Below are positions 24,305 to 34,004 of a DNA stretch of 64,000 nt, piece by piece. The stretch spans positions 1 to 64,000 of the forward strand of contig CAWITB010000058.1 of NCBI GenBank assembly GCA_963838885.1, written 5' to 3'. Position numbers and translations under genes: made by a program. This DNA comes from JAICMB01 sp963838885. Lineage in GTDB: Bacteria; Acidobacteriota; Terriglobia; Bryobacterales; Bryobacteraceae. The notes beneath the pieces were generated by a model. That model saw only the letters and a program-made list of their open reading frames with translations, did no database searches and was not told where the DNA came from. How positions within the stretch are numbered: the stretch's first letter is position 1; every line of letters begins with the position of its first letter.

Positions 24305-26278
24305 CTACTTCGTCCCAAAGCGGTCAAACCATGCCACCGTGCGCGCGGCGGCGTCGACGCGATGTTTCGGCTCATGGAAGCCGTGGCCTTCACGCGGATA
24401 GCGCACCAGCTCGGCCTCAATGCCGCGCTCTCGTAAAGCCGTGTACATCTGCTCCGCCTGCGTGATATGCACGTCGTTGTCGTTTTCGCCGTGTAGGAAC
24501 ATCGTGGGAGTGACCGCGTTCTTGACGTAGGCCAGCGGGGACCACTTCCATAGCAGCGCGTAATTATCGTCCACCCACGGGAATCCCCCAAACTCGGCGT
24601 GAACCAGGTCCTGGTACAACGAGGTCGCGTAAAAACTGATCAAGTCGGAGAGGCTGTAGAGCGCGACGGCGGCCTTGAAACGGTGGGTCTGGGTAACGAT
24701 CCAGTTCGTCATAAATCCTCCGTAGCTGCCGCCGGTCACGAACAGCTTCTCAGGGTCGATCTCCGCGTGTGTTTTGAGAACGGCGTCGAGACCGGCCATG
24801 AGATCCTTGTAGTCGCCGCCGCCCCAGTTGCCGACGGAGCCGTTCGAGAATTTCTGGCCGTAGCCGGAGCTGCCGCGCGGATTGATCGCCAAAACGGCGT
24901 AGCCGCGGGCCGCGTAGAATTGGGCCTGCGGGTTGAACGCATACCCAAACTGGCCGTGCGGTCCGCCATGAATGGTGAGGATCAAGGGCGTGCGCGCGGA
25001 GGCGTTGAGCGCGGGATAGAGCCAGCCTTCGACCGTGGTCCCATCCCAACTGTGGAACTGGATGTCCTCCGGGCGCGAGAGCTGGCGGGCGGCAACGAAC
25101 TCCGAGTTAAAATGCGTGAGCTGACGCGGCTCGCGTGCCCCGGGGTCGAGCCGGAACAACTCGGCCGGCATATCCGGCTTACTCAGCGTAAACGTGAGCG
25201 AGCCGTCGCGGGCCGTTGCAGGCATTGCGGACTGTGCGCCTCTCCCAATCCCGCACGACGTCTCCTTCATTGCGACAAAGGTCGCGCAAATCGGCACGCT
25301 CCCGTGGTCCATGACGGTGTAGACAACGCGCTTGCCGTCTGGCGACCATTCCACGCCCGAGGTGCGGCGGTCCAACGTCGCATTCAGTTCCGTGGCTTCG
25401 CCGCCCGCGGCCGGAATCATCCACGCGTGCGCATCCTCGGCGACGCTGTCGATCGTCGTGATCGCGCCCTTGGTCGCCGTGTATGCGATCGAGCGTCCGT
25501 CCGGTGAAACGCGCGGCTCCATTTCAACGCCCCGCGTATTGGTGATCTGGCGCGTAGCGCCATTATCGGGATTCACGGCGAAGATATCGTAATTGAGGCG
25601 CGCGTCGGGGTCGGACTCATGGTTGGATAGAAAAACGATCTCGCCGTTGGCGCCCCAATCGAGCGAATGCTCGTCGTGGTTGCCGCTTGTGAGCGCGCGC
25701 GGCCGGCCGCCTTGCGCCGCAACCACGTAAATATGCGCGCGGCGGTTGTCGGACATCGCTGTGCGCGTCTTATAAAGGATGCGCGTGATTACCAGCGGAT
25801 CTTGCGGCGCAGGCTCGCGCTCAAGCGTTCCCGCGAAGGCCAACCGCTTTCCATCGGGCGACCAGGCGAGCATGTTTCCGGCCTTCGAAAGAAAGCTGTT
25901 GCCGCGGGCATAATCGCAAACGCGCGTGAGCTTGGCGGAGGCGAAGTCGAATGTGTAAACCGCCGCCGACTTATCTTGTGTAGCGAGAAACGCGATGCGG
26001 GCCCCATCCGGCGACCAGCGTACGTTCGCCGCTCCCTCCGGAACGCCCTGGACAGGTTCGGCGCGACCCCCCGCCGCATCGATGCGCATCAATCGCGAGC
26101 GATTCTTATTGACGGCAAGATCCGCCTTCGTTAACGAAAAAACGATCCATTTGCCGTCGGGCGAGGGTTGGACATCGCCAATCGTTTCGCCCGCGATAGT
26201 GTCTTCCGCCGTAAAGGGACGGGTGGCGGAGAAGACGCAACTCACGATGCCCAATAGAATGAGCGGAAATCGCACCAT
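24305..26278 (-). CDS. S9-family serine peptidase (acylaminoacyl/prolyl oligopeptidase type), exported
   Basis: A 657-aa enzyme with a signal peptide (MVRFPLILLGIVSCVFSATR). An N-terminal beta-propeller follows with WD40/TolB-like repeats (VQPSPDGKWIVFS, VRWSPDGARIAFLA, LAWSPDGKRLAFAG). The C-terminal alpha/beta hydrolase has HGGPHGQFGYAF, the nucleophile GGSYGGFMTN, the acid FLHGENDNDVHITQ and the histidine YPREGHGFHEP. All triad residues are present. It likely degrades peptides outside the cytoplasm. Its upstream end overlaps the yceH-like gene's stop by a few bases if the longer start (26296) is used; I prefer 26278 because it gives the cleanest leader. Confidence 0.9.
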   Translation of the reverse strand: MVRFPLILLGIVSCVFSATRPFTAEDTIAGETIGDVQPSPDGKWIVFSLTKADLAVNKNRSRLMRIDAAGGRAEPVQGVPEGAANVRWSPDGARIAFLATQDKSAAVYTFDFASAKLTRVCDYARGNSFLSKAGNMLAWSPDGKRLAFAGTLEREPAPQDPLVITRILYKTRTAMSDNRRAHIYVVAAQGGRPRALTSGNHDEHSLDWGANGEIVFLSNHESDPDARLNYDIFAVNPDNGATRQITNTRGVEMEPRVSPDGRSIAYTATKGAITTIDSVAEDAHAWMIPAAGGEATELNATLDRRTSGVEWSPDGKRVVYTVMDHGSVPICATFVAMKETSCGIGRGAQSAMPATARDGSLTFTLSKPDMPAELFRLDPGAREPRQLTHFNSEFVAARQLSRPEDIQFHSWDGTTVEGWLYPALNASARTPLILTIHGGPHGQFGYAFNPQAQFYAARGYAVLAINPRGSSGYGQKFSNGSVGNWGGGDYKDLMAGLDAVLKTHAEIDPEKLFVTGGSYGGFMTNWIVTQTHRFKAAVALYSLSDLISFYATSLYQDLVHAEFGGFPWVDDNYALLWKWSPLAYVKNAVTPTMFLHGENDNDVHITQAEQMYTALRERGIEAELVRYPREGHGFHEPKHRVDAAARTVAWFDRFGTK

Positions 26279-26288
26279 AGCGGCCATT

Positions 26289-26924
26289 CTACTCAAACTG
26301 GCGGCGGAATTCGCCGAATTGACGTTTCAGCTCCTCGATCTCTTCGCGTTGCCGCGCCAGCTCCGCTTCAAGCGCGGCGATGCGATCGGCGCGAGGCTGC
26401 GGCGCAGCTTCCGATTCGACCGCGTGCGGGATAGCGTGCGGCTCGCCGGATAGCAAGTGAGCGTAGCGCTGCTCCTTCTCGCCGGGGCGCCGCGGAATTT
26501 TCGCGACCAGCTCCGGCATGTGTTCGAGGACGGATTCGACCTCTTCCAGATCGTGGAATTTGTGCATGCGCTCGGCGCGGTTGCGCAACTCCCCAGCCGT
26601 CTGCGGACCCCGCAGCATCAGTTCGCACAGGACGGCGATTTCGCGCCGCCCCAGATTCAGCTTCTCCGCCAGTCGATGGGCGTATTTCGGCACTCGGCTG
26701 CCCGCGCCCGTGATGCTGACAGCAAGACCTTGGGGCTTGAGCGTTTCGATGGCGCGCTCCACCGTGTCGTCGTCGTAGGAAACCATGGGGTCGCGGTTCG
26801 ATTTCTGGTTGCACGCATTGACCAGCGCGTTCAGCGACAGCGGGTAATACTCCGGCGTGGTGATTTCTTTCTCGATCAGCGCCCCGAGAACGCGCACTTC
26901 CACGGGGTCCAACGCGAACTCCAT
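26289..26924 (-). CDS. YceH-family (DUF480) winged-helix protein
   Basis: A 211-aa protein of the UPF0502/YceH family. It starts MEFALDPVEVRVLGALIEKE, then ITTPEYYPLSLNALVNACNQ and KSNRDPMVSYDDDTVERAI (first winged helix), and KYAHRLAEKLNLGRREIAVL with LCELMLRGPQTAGELRNRAE (second). A C-terminal coiled coil (EAELARQREEIEELKRQFGE) follows. Function of the family is not settled; DNA binding is suspected. It is in a minus-strand run with ymdB just upstream (3 bases between) and the S9 peptidase downstream. Confidence 0.88.
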   Translation of the reverse strand: MEFALDPVEVRVLGALIEKEITTPEYYPLSLNALVNACNQKSNRDPMVSYDDDTVERAIETLKPQGLAVSITGAGSRVPKYAHRLAEKLNLGRREIAVLCELMLRGPQTAGELRNRAERMHKFHDLEEVESVLEHMPELVAKIPRRPGEKEQRYAHLLSGEPHAIPHAVESEAAPQPRADRIAALEAELARQREEIEELKRQFGEFRRQFE

Positions 26925-26927
26925 CGT

Positions 26928-27710
26928 CTAGACTCCCTTTACTTCATATCTGCGAATCCCCGCGGCCCGGCCGGTCCCGGGATCGACCTGTACGATTACC
27001 GCGTGCAGCTCGGCGCCGCTCTTGGCCGCTTCGAGGCGAATGGGAAGCGAGGTCAGGAAGCGGCGCAGCGCGAGATTCTTGTCGGAGCCAATCACGGAAT
27101 CATATGGCCCGGTCATGCCGGCATCGGTCTGATACGCCGTGCCGCCCGATAGAATCCTCTCGTCGGCGGTCGGAATGTGCGTGTGCGTGCCGATTACAGC
27201 CGAGACCTTGCCGTTCAGATACCATCCCATGGCAACTTTCTCGCTGGTAAGCTCGGTATGAAAATCGAGAAAACGGACGCGAACGCTCGCGGGCAGCGAT
27301 CCCAAAAGCGCATCCGCCTTCTGGAAGGGGCACGCGATGGACGGCATGTGCACGCGCCCTTGCAGGTTCATCACCGCCGCTTCAACTCCGTTGCGGGCCT
27401 TCACGACAACGACGCCTTGACCCGGAAGATCGGAGTTGTAATTGGCGGGACGAAGCAGCCGCGGCTCGCGCGGGAAGTAATCGAAAATCTCTTTCTTGTC
27501 CCACACGTGATTGCCCGACGTCAATACCTCCAGTCCCATGGAGAACAGGTCCTGCGCCACCGCCGGGGTGATACCGAAGCCTCCCGCGGCGTTTTCGGCA
27601 TTGGCGATAGCTAAGTCGATCTTCTCTTCGGAGACGATCCGCTGCAGATTCTGAGCGACAAGGTTGCGGCCCGTAGAGGCGAAGATATCGCCTATAAAGA
27701 GAATGTTCAT
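26928..27710 (-). CDS. YmdB-family (TIGR00282) metallophosphoesterase
   Basis: A 260-aa calcineurin-like phosphoesterase, likely a 2',3'-cyclic nucleotide phosphodiesterase. The metal motifs are all present: MNILFIGDIFASTGR, IANAENAAGGFG, TSGNHVWDKKEIFDYF and VIGTHTHIPTADERIL; the TIGR00282 stretch GTAYQTDAGMTGPYDSVIG is intact. The start is at the ATG at 27710 where the family begins; 13 more residues in frame upstream lack homology. It is followed 3 bases later by the yceH-like gene. Confidence 0.9.
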   Translation of the reverse strand: MNILFIGDIFASTGRNLVAQNLQRIVSEEKIDLAIANAENAAGGFGITPAVAQDLFSMGLEVLTSGNHVWDKKEIFDYFPREPRLLRPANYNSDLPGQGVVVVKARNGVEAAVMNLQGRVHMPSIACPFQKADALLGSLPASVRVRFLDFHTELTSEKVAMGWYLNGKVSAVIGTHTHIPTADERILSGGTAYQTDAGMTGPYDSVIGSDKNLALRRFLTSLPIRLEAAKSGAELHAVIVQVDPGTGRAAGIRRYEVKGV

Positions 27711-28005
27711 CGAAGCTGGCGGGGCAAAAGGAAAAGGAGCGCACCACACGCGCCGTGCCGGCCTCCGTCATTGACCCCGGACTTAACAGGGGCGGAGTCC
27801 CCCGAGCGTCTTTAGGCTTCTCCCGTGACGGCCGAGCCGCCGGAGCTTGCACACCAACGCAAAACCGAGTCGGACCCCATGACGATTGACTGTTGGATCA
27901 ATTATAGGAGACCAGTCACAAACTTAGCAGAAACGCTCCTGCGCCATAATAACAGATTGCCGCGATTTTGGCGCCCGTACTTCCGTACCGGTTGGCTCGA
28001 ATTGA

Positions 28006-29745
28006 CTAAAAACTTACCCTCTTGCTGATTAATCCACCCTCCGGCACATTAACGTCAAAATCCAGCGGCACCCCATTGTGCGTCACACGCACATGATGCG
28101 CCCCCGGAGAGACCTGGAAAACGGCGGGCGTGGTTTGCGTCTCGGCGTGACCATCAAGAAGAATCGAAGCGCCGGACGGGTTGGAGCTAATGCTCAACGA
28201 TCCCGTCGGCTTGGTCAATTTGAGAAAGACATCGGACTCCTGCGGAACGTTGACTATCTTGGGATAGGAGTTGTAGCCGTCAAGTTTGGCATTGACCACG
28301 CGGCGGCCAGACGTGACGTTGAGCATGCAGGGGGTCTTGCAGGATTCGCCCTTGTCTAAAGTTATAATCGCGCCGGGCGGATCGCTGACGAATTGCACCG
28401 TGTGTTCGCCCGCGGACGGCGGAACGGGAGGGGGCAATTCGGCGCGAGCGCGGGCCGCGGGCGCCGTTGAAGCGCGGGTATCGCGCCGCTGGGGCGTGTT
28501 GGACGCCTCCTGGGAGCTCGGAGCAGTCTCCGGCGCAGTCATAGGACTGGGCTTCGGCTGCACCGGAATCGCCGGCGTCACTTGCGGAGGCGCTTCGGCG
28601 GGTTTGGCTTCCGCGACCTGGGTAGGATGCTCGTCGCTCGATGGAAACAGAAATTTCTGGGCTCCCAGAAGCGCTAGACCAACCACGCCGATACCGACCA
28701 ATACCCACACCAGACTACGCACCAGCGGATTACGCTCGCCTTCGTCTCGCACCCGCGTGCGCGCGGCCGAGACCACGTTCGGCGACGGCGCGATCGGCGC
28801 CGCGGGCGGGGCAGCGATAACCGGCGCAACAGGCCGCGGCGCAGAGGGACGCGCCGCAAGCGCCTCGGCGGTGGCCGCCACCGTGGGCATGCTTTCGCTG
28901 ATACCGCGCGCCAGCGGCTGCCAGGCTTTGCTGTTGTTCAGAGCGAACACCAGAGCCGCGATGAATTCCGTACAGGTTCCGTAGCGCTCCTCCGGGGCCT
29001 TGGCCAAGGCCTTTCGAAGTACCGCTTCCACTTGCGGTCCGAGCGTCGGATTCAGCCGCTGCGGCGCGACCGGATCCTCGCGCACGATCTTGTACAACAG
29101 CGTGGGCAGATAGTCGCCCACAAACGGTTTCTCGCCTGTCAGGATCTCGTAAGCGATCACCCCCAGCGCGAACTGGTCCGCGCGGCCGTCCACGGCGTGC
29201 CCCTGCACCTGCTCCGGCGACATGTAGTTGGGCGTCCCCATCATCGCGCCGGCCTGCGTCATCTGCTGCGATACGATCTTGGCGACTCCGAAATCCGTGA
29301 TTTTCGCCTGCCCATCGTCGTGAATCATGACATTGGCCGGCTTAATATCGCGATGGACAATGCCCTTCTTGTGCGCATAATCCAGCGCCGAGGCGGTCTG
29401 GCGGAGAATATTCAGGATCGTGGAGCCCTCGGTGATGCCCTCGTCCATCAGTTTTTCGAGTGGCGGGCCGTTCACCAGCTCCATGAAGATGAACGCCATC
29501 CCGTTCTCTTCCGCTATGTCGTAAATGGTTACGATGTTGGGATGGCTTAGCATTCCGGCCGACTGCGCCTCCCGGAAGAGGCGGTCGCGCAGGCGGTCCC
29601 GCTCCTGCTCGTCGGTAAGGGAGGAAAGACGGATGGTCTTGACCGCGATAACGCGCCCAATGGCGGGATCTTGCGCGCGATAGACCACGCCCATGGCACC
29701 GCGCCCGATTTCTCCCAGAACTAGGTAACGGCCGATCTTCTCCAT
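28006..29745 (-). CDS. Membrane serine/threonine protein kinase with PEGA domains
   Basis: A 579-aa Hanks-type kinase. The cytoplasmic kinase domain (residues 10-270) has the glycine loop LGEIGRGAMGVVYRA, the lysine in VIAVKTIRL, the catalytic HRDIKPANVM, DFGVAK and the SPEQV motif. A proline/alanine-rich linker and one membrane helix (LVRSLVWVLVGIGVVGLALL, about residue 345) follow. Outside the membrane is another Pro/Thr-rich stretch, then two PEGA repeats: HTVQFVSDPPGAIITLDKGE, and GSLSISSNPSGASILLDG. This is the usual acidobacterial sensor-kinase design, in which PEGA domains bind an extracytoplasmic ligand. Intact and probably monocistronic. Confidence 0.93.
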   Translation of the reverse strand: MEKIGRYLVLGEIGRGAMGVVYRAQDPAIGRVIAVKTIRLSSLTDEQERDRLRDRLFREAQSAGMLSHPNIVTIYDIAEENGMAFIFMELVNGPPLEKLMDEGITEGSTILNILRQTASALDYAHKKGIVHRDIKPANVMIHDDGQAKITDFGVAKIVSQQMTQAGAMMGTPNYMSPEQVQGHAVDGRADQFALGVIAYEILTGEKPFVGDYLPTLLYKIVREDPVAPQRLNPTLGPQVEAVLRKALAKAPEERYGTCTEFIAALVFALNNSKAWQPLARGISESMPTVAATAEALAARPSAPRPVAPVIAAPPAAPIAPSPNVVSAARTRVRDEGERNPLVRSLVWVLVGIGVVGLALLGAQKFLFPSSDEHPTQVAEAKPAEAPPQVTPAIPVQPKPSPMTAPETAPSSQEASNTPQRRDTRASTAPAARARAELPPPVPPSAGEHTVQFVSDPPGAIITLDKGESCKTPCMLNVTSGRRVVNAKLDGYNSYPKIVNVPQESDVFLKLTKPTGSLSISSNPSGASILLDGHAETQTTPAVFQVSPGAHHVRVTHNGVPLDFDVNVPEGGLISKRVSF

Positions 29746-29887
29746 TTGAGCGAGACGCTCCCCCGGCTTGGGGCGGGCAAGCAGTGGGGGGCTGCCGTTA
29801 TTTTACCCCATGACAATGTGTAATCTTTCCATGATGTATTTTCGCTAATTGTTCACCCCAGGCGCCCGCCAGGGCATTCCCGGCATA

Positions 29888-29917
29888 TTGACACGGTCCT
29901 GAAACATGAACTAATCT
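29888..29917 (+). promoter_or_regulatory. Predicted sigma-70 promoter for the M23 peptidase gene
   Basis: TTGACA (29888-29893) and TAATCT (29912-29917) are separated by 18 bases, with the ATG of the M23 gene at 29990 and GGAGAT just before it. The divergent kinase gene starts 140 bases to the left. Confidence 0.5.
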
Positions 29918-29989
29918 TAGGATTCGCGCAATATGTGGTACTCTCCGGTCCAGGACTCCGGCCTTGGCCGCATTACGCAAAGGAGATCC

Positions 29990-30886
29990 ATGAACGCTCA
30001 GCCTTATTTTGTCGTTGTCCTTGCGCATTCCCTCCACGGCCGCCTGCGCCGCATCCACGTTCCTCATAAGGCCATTTATTCCGTCCTGGTTCTGGCGCTG
30101 ATCGCTTCGATCGGCGCGGTGGGCTTCCTCGCCAGCTATTTGCGAATGACGTTAAAGGTCGCCCATTATAATTCGCTGCGCAAGGAAATAGAGTCGCTGC
30201 GGGCCCGCTACCGGGAGCTCCAAAGGGTCACCAACCAGAAAAACGAGCAGCTTGCTTCGCTGCAAACGTTTGCCAGCGAGGTATCGGTCGCCTACGGGAT
30301 CAAAGACAAGCCGGGCAACGCCGCCGATGAGGTGACGGAGCTGAAGCGGCTGACGCCCAGCTACCGCGAATCGCTCGAGCAGTATGACTTTCTGCAGTCC
30401 GCCTCGCTTTCGCGGCACTATTACACCTACGCGCGGCAGTGGCAGACCAATGTTCGTCCCAGCTTATGGCCGGTCAATGGCCGCTTGTTGAGTTCCTTCG
30501 GCGGCCGCACCGATCCATTCTCGGGTGAGGGCGCGCTGCACACCGGCGTGGACCTTTCGGCGGCCATGGGAACTCCGGTGCATGCCGCCGCGGACGGAAT
30601 CGTGGCGCACGCCTCCTGGGGAGGACAGTACGGGAATCTGGTGGTCATCGACCACGGCAACGGAATGCAGACCTATTACGCCCACCTTTCGCGCTGTTTG
30701 GTGGTGCCGGGACAGGAAATTCGCCGCGGCGACATCCTGGGCAACTCCGGCGCGACTGGCCGGGTAACGGCTCCGCACCTCCATTACGAGGTCCGCGTGG
30801 GCGGCACGCCAGTGAATCCTTACAAGTACCTGACCAAGTCGGTCGTGGGGCTGTCGGCCCCGCTTCAAAAGGACCTGCCGTTTTAG
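29990..30886 (+). CDS. Membrane-anchored M23 (LytM) peptidoglycan endopeptidase
   Basis: A 298-aa envelope protein. A basic N-terminus precedes a membrane helix (YSVLVLALIASIGAVGFLASY). A coiled coil follows (LRKEIESLRARYRELQRV). The C-terminal LytM domain contains HTGVDLSAAMGTPVHAAADG (zinc His/Asp), VVIDHGNGMQTYYAHLS and GRVTAPHLHYEVRVGG (second His pair). All zinc ligands are intact, so it can cleave peptide cross-links. The start at 29990 is fixed by AGGAGATCC before the ATG. Expressed from its own promoter. Confidence 0.92.
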   Translation: MNAQPYFVVVLAHSLHGRLRRIHVPHKAIYSVLVLALIASIGAVGFLASYLRMTLKVAHYNSLRKEIESLRARYRELQRVTNQKNEQLASLQTFASEVSVAYGIKDKPGNAADEVTELKRLTPSYRESLEQYDFLQSASLSRHYYTYARQWQTNVRPSLWPVNGRLLSSFGGRTDPFSGEGALHTGVDLSAAMGTPVHAAADGIVAHASWGGQYGNLVVIDHGNGMQTYYAHLSRCLVVPGQEIRRGDILGNSGATGRVTAPHLHYEVRVGGTPVNPYKYLTKSVVGLSAPLQKDLPF

Positions 30887-30893
30887 TGCCATT

Positions 30894-33800
30894 TTAGTGA
30901 AAGTCGTGCGACGGCACGGCCTCTTCCGCAATGCGCAACGGAACCACACGCGCCGCCTTCACTGAAGTCACTCCCTGGACATTCTGCATTTCGCCCTCCA
31001 CGACAATATAGGAGTTCCCCAAGACATTGGCCCGCTCGCGGTCGAATACATCGGGCATCAGCACCGCGTTCGAAATACCGGTTTCGTCTTCGATGCTGAG
31101 GAAAAGCAGGCCTTTTGCGGTTCCCGGACGCTGCCGGCAGATAATGCAGCCGGCAATGCGGACGAACCGCCCGTTCGGTACGCCGAGCAGACGATTTGCC
31201 GGAATTACGCCGAGCTGGTTCAGACGCGCGCGATGGAATGCCATGGGATGACGGCCAATCGTCAACTGCGTGCCAAGGAAATCGGCGTTGAGGCGCTCGC
31301 TGTCGCTCATGGGTTCGAGCGCGTGGGTTATGGGCTGTGGCAAAGACTCGAAAAGAGTTCCCGCCGGCTTGATTGCCGCCGCGGAGTTCCATAGAGTATT
31401 GCGGCGGTCGGTGTTCTCGATCGAATTGAGCGCGCCCGCCAGACTTAACTTGCGGAGCTCGTCTTTGCGCAAATCGGGAACGCGGTTCACGAAATCCTGA
31501 ATGCTGCCAAAAGGACGTTCGGCGCGGGCGGCGACGATGGCCCGCGCGCATTGCTCGCGCACTCCCTTCACATATTTCAGCCCCAGCCGCACACAGCGCA
31601 ATCCGGCGCAGGCCGTACCGGGATCGCCCCGCTCGATGGTGCACAACCATTCCGATCGCGTCACGTCCACGGGCTTAAAATGCAAGCCGTGGCGCTGCGC
31701 GTCCTTCACCAGCGTTGCCGGAGCGTAAAAGCCCATCGGCTGATTATTCAGGATCGCGGCCGTGAACGCGGCCAGGTAGCGGCATTTCAGATACGCGCTG
31801 GCGTAGGCAAGCAGCGCAAAGCTCGCGGCGTGAGACTCGGGGAAGCCATAGAGAGCGAACGCCGTGATCGACTGCACGATATCGTCCTGCCGCTTACCCG
31901 TAATGCCGTTGGCGTCCATTCCGGCCCGCAGCTTGACTTCGACATCGCTCATGCGCGCCTCCGAGCGCTTGAACCCGAACGCGCGCCGTAATTCTTCCGC
32001 CTCGCCGCCCGTAAATCCCGCGGCAATCATCGCCATGCGCAAAAGCTGTTCCTGAAACAGCGGCACTCCGAGGGTGCGCCGCAGCACGGGCTCGAGCGAT
32101 GGGTGCATGCACTCGGCCGGTTCCAATCCCTGCCGCCGCCGCAGATAAGGATTCAGCATCTGGCCGACGATCGGGCCCGGGACGGATGATCGCCACCTGC
32201 ACCACGATGTCGTAAAAGCATTCCGGCCGCAGGCGCGGAAGACAGGACATTTGCGCGCGGCTCTCTACTTGAAACATGCCGACCGTATCGGCTTTTTGCA
32301 GCGTCTCGTAAACCAGCGGGTCGCCGGCCGGGAGATGCGCCAGGTCGACATCTTCGTCGTAGGCGTCTTTAATCAACGTAATGGAATCTTTCAACACGGC
32401 CATCATGCCGAGGCCCAGCAGGTCCACCTTCACGATCCCCATGTCGGCGCAATCTTCTTTATCCCATTGCACGACCACGCGCCCCGGCATCGTCGCCGGC
32501 TCCAGAGGCACGATGGAATCGAGCTGGCCCTGGCAGATCACCATGCCGCCGGAGTGCTGCCCCAGATGACGCGGCAGATCCTGGATCGACATATAAAGAT
32601 CGAGGAATCTCGAGACCAGCGGATTCTCAAGCGACAGCCCCGCTTCGGCGAACTGCCGCTGCGCCGTCTCTTTCGGATCGGTCCAACCCCAGGACGGAAC
32701 CATGGCCGACAATCGTGCCAGCGTCTGCTCGTCGAACCCCAGCGCTTTGCCGATGTCGCGAACCGTGGAGCGGCCGCGATACGTGATCACGTTCGCTGTC
32801 ATGGCCGCGCCGAGCTTGCCATAGCGCTGATAGACGTGCTGGATCACGCGCTCGCGCTCGTCGCCGCTGGGAAGATCGAGATCGATGTCGGGCCATTCGC
32901 CGCGCTCTTCCGAAAGAAAGCGCTCAAACAGCAGATCCATCGCGACCGGATCGACGGCCGTGATGCCCAGCGAATAACAAACCGCGCTGTTGGCCGCCGA
33001 CCCGCGCCCTTGCGCCAGAATATTCTGCTCCCGGCAGTACCGCACGATGTCCCACACGATCAGAAAATATCCGGCGAGATCGAGTTTTTCGATCATCGCC
33101 AGCTCGCGCTCGATCTGCGCCTGGGCGCGCTTCCAGAGCAGGCCGCGGCACGGAGCGATAACGCTCCCGCGCGCCTTCCGCGGCGCGCTTGCGCAGAAAC
33201 GAATTCATGGTTTCACCGGGCGGGACCGGATACCTCGGGAATTGATAGCCGAGATCGGCAAGCGTGAAGCGCAGGCGCTGCGATAAGTCCCTCGTGTTTG
33301 CGATCGCTTCGGGGACATCGGCGAAGAGGGCGGCCATTTCGTTCGCGTCTTTGAGATGGCGCTCGTTATTGATGGCGAGCAGACGGCCGGCCTCGGCCAG
33401 CTTTACTTTTTCGCGCACGCACGCCAGGGCATCCTGCGCCAGCCGTCCATGCGATGGTGGCGTGCGAGACGCCGTTGGTCGCCAGCAGCGGAAGATTGCG
33501 GCTGCGCGCGAGCTCGATTAGTGTTTGGTTGCGAGCTTCCTGTTCGCGGTTGTAGTGGCGCTGCAACTCGACGTAGACATTGCCGCGCCCATATGCGGCC
33601 ACAAGCCGGTCGAGATTGTCGCGATGGGCGTAGGATGCCAGGCAGACCAGCCCTTCGGAAAATTCCTCCAGTTCCTCTAAAGTGGCGGCGCCCTCGCCTT
33701 TCCGCGCTCTCATCTTCATGCGCGTAATCAGGCGGCATAAATTGCGATACCCGCTTCGCGATTCGGCCAGCAGCGGGTAGCGATGCCCGTCCACGCAAGT

Positions 33801-34004
33801 GACTTCGGCGCCGATGTGGGCGCGAATGCCAACCTTTTTTGCCGCCATATGAAAGCGCGGCGCGCTCGACACGTTATCGCGGTCGAGAATGGCGAGCGCG
33901 GGATATCCGAGCTGGGCGGCCCTGGCCGCGAGTTCTTCGGGTAGGGAAGATCCTTCGAGAAAGCTGAAGGCGGAGCGCGCATGAAGCTCGACGTATTCAG
34001 TCAT
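30894..34004 (-). CDS. dnaE2: Error-prone DNA polymerase III alpha subunit DnaE2 (ImuC), several frame breaks
   Basis: Mutagenic C-family polymerase of about 1037 aa. From the ATG at 34004: PHP domain MTEYVELHARSAFSFLEGSS, ALAILDRDNVSSAPRFHMAA, THAEV-type VTCVDGHRYPLLA. The polymerase core then has NILAQGRGSAANSAVCYSLG, EWPDIDLDLPSGDERERVI (catalytic aspartates), LPRHLGQHSGGMVICQG, DKEDCADMGIVKVDLLGLG, LGVPLFQEQLLRMAMIAAG, FPESHAASFALLAYASAYLK. It ends with an OB-fold region and VPLRIAEEAVPSHDFH. Breaks lie near 33430, 33165 and 32180. All catalytic segments are present in order, so sequence indels are more likely than loss. Start overlaps the imuB stop (ATGACTGA). Confidence 0.85.

Noticed and set aside
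27711..28005. Intergenic stretch between the ymdB-like and kinase genes checked for RNA or small genes.
   Set aside because: Only a 67-codon frame without homology and some short GC-rich repeats were seen; no terminator or tRNA fold was convincing.
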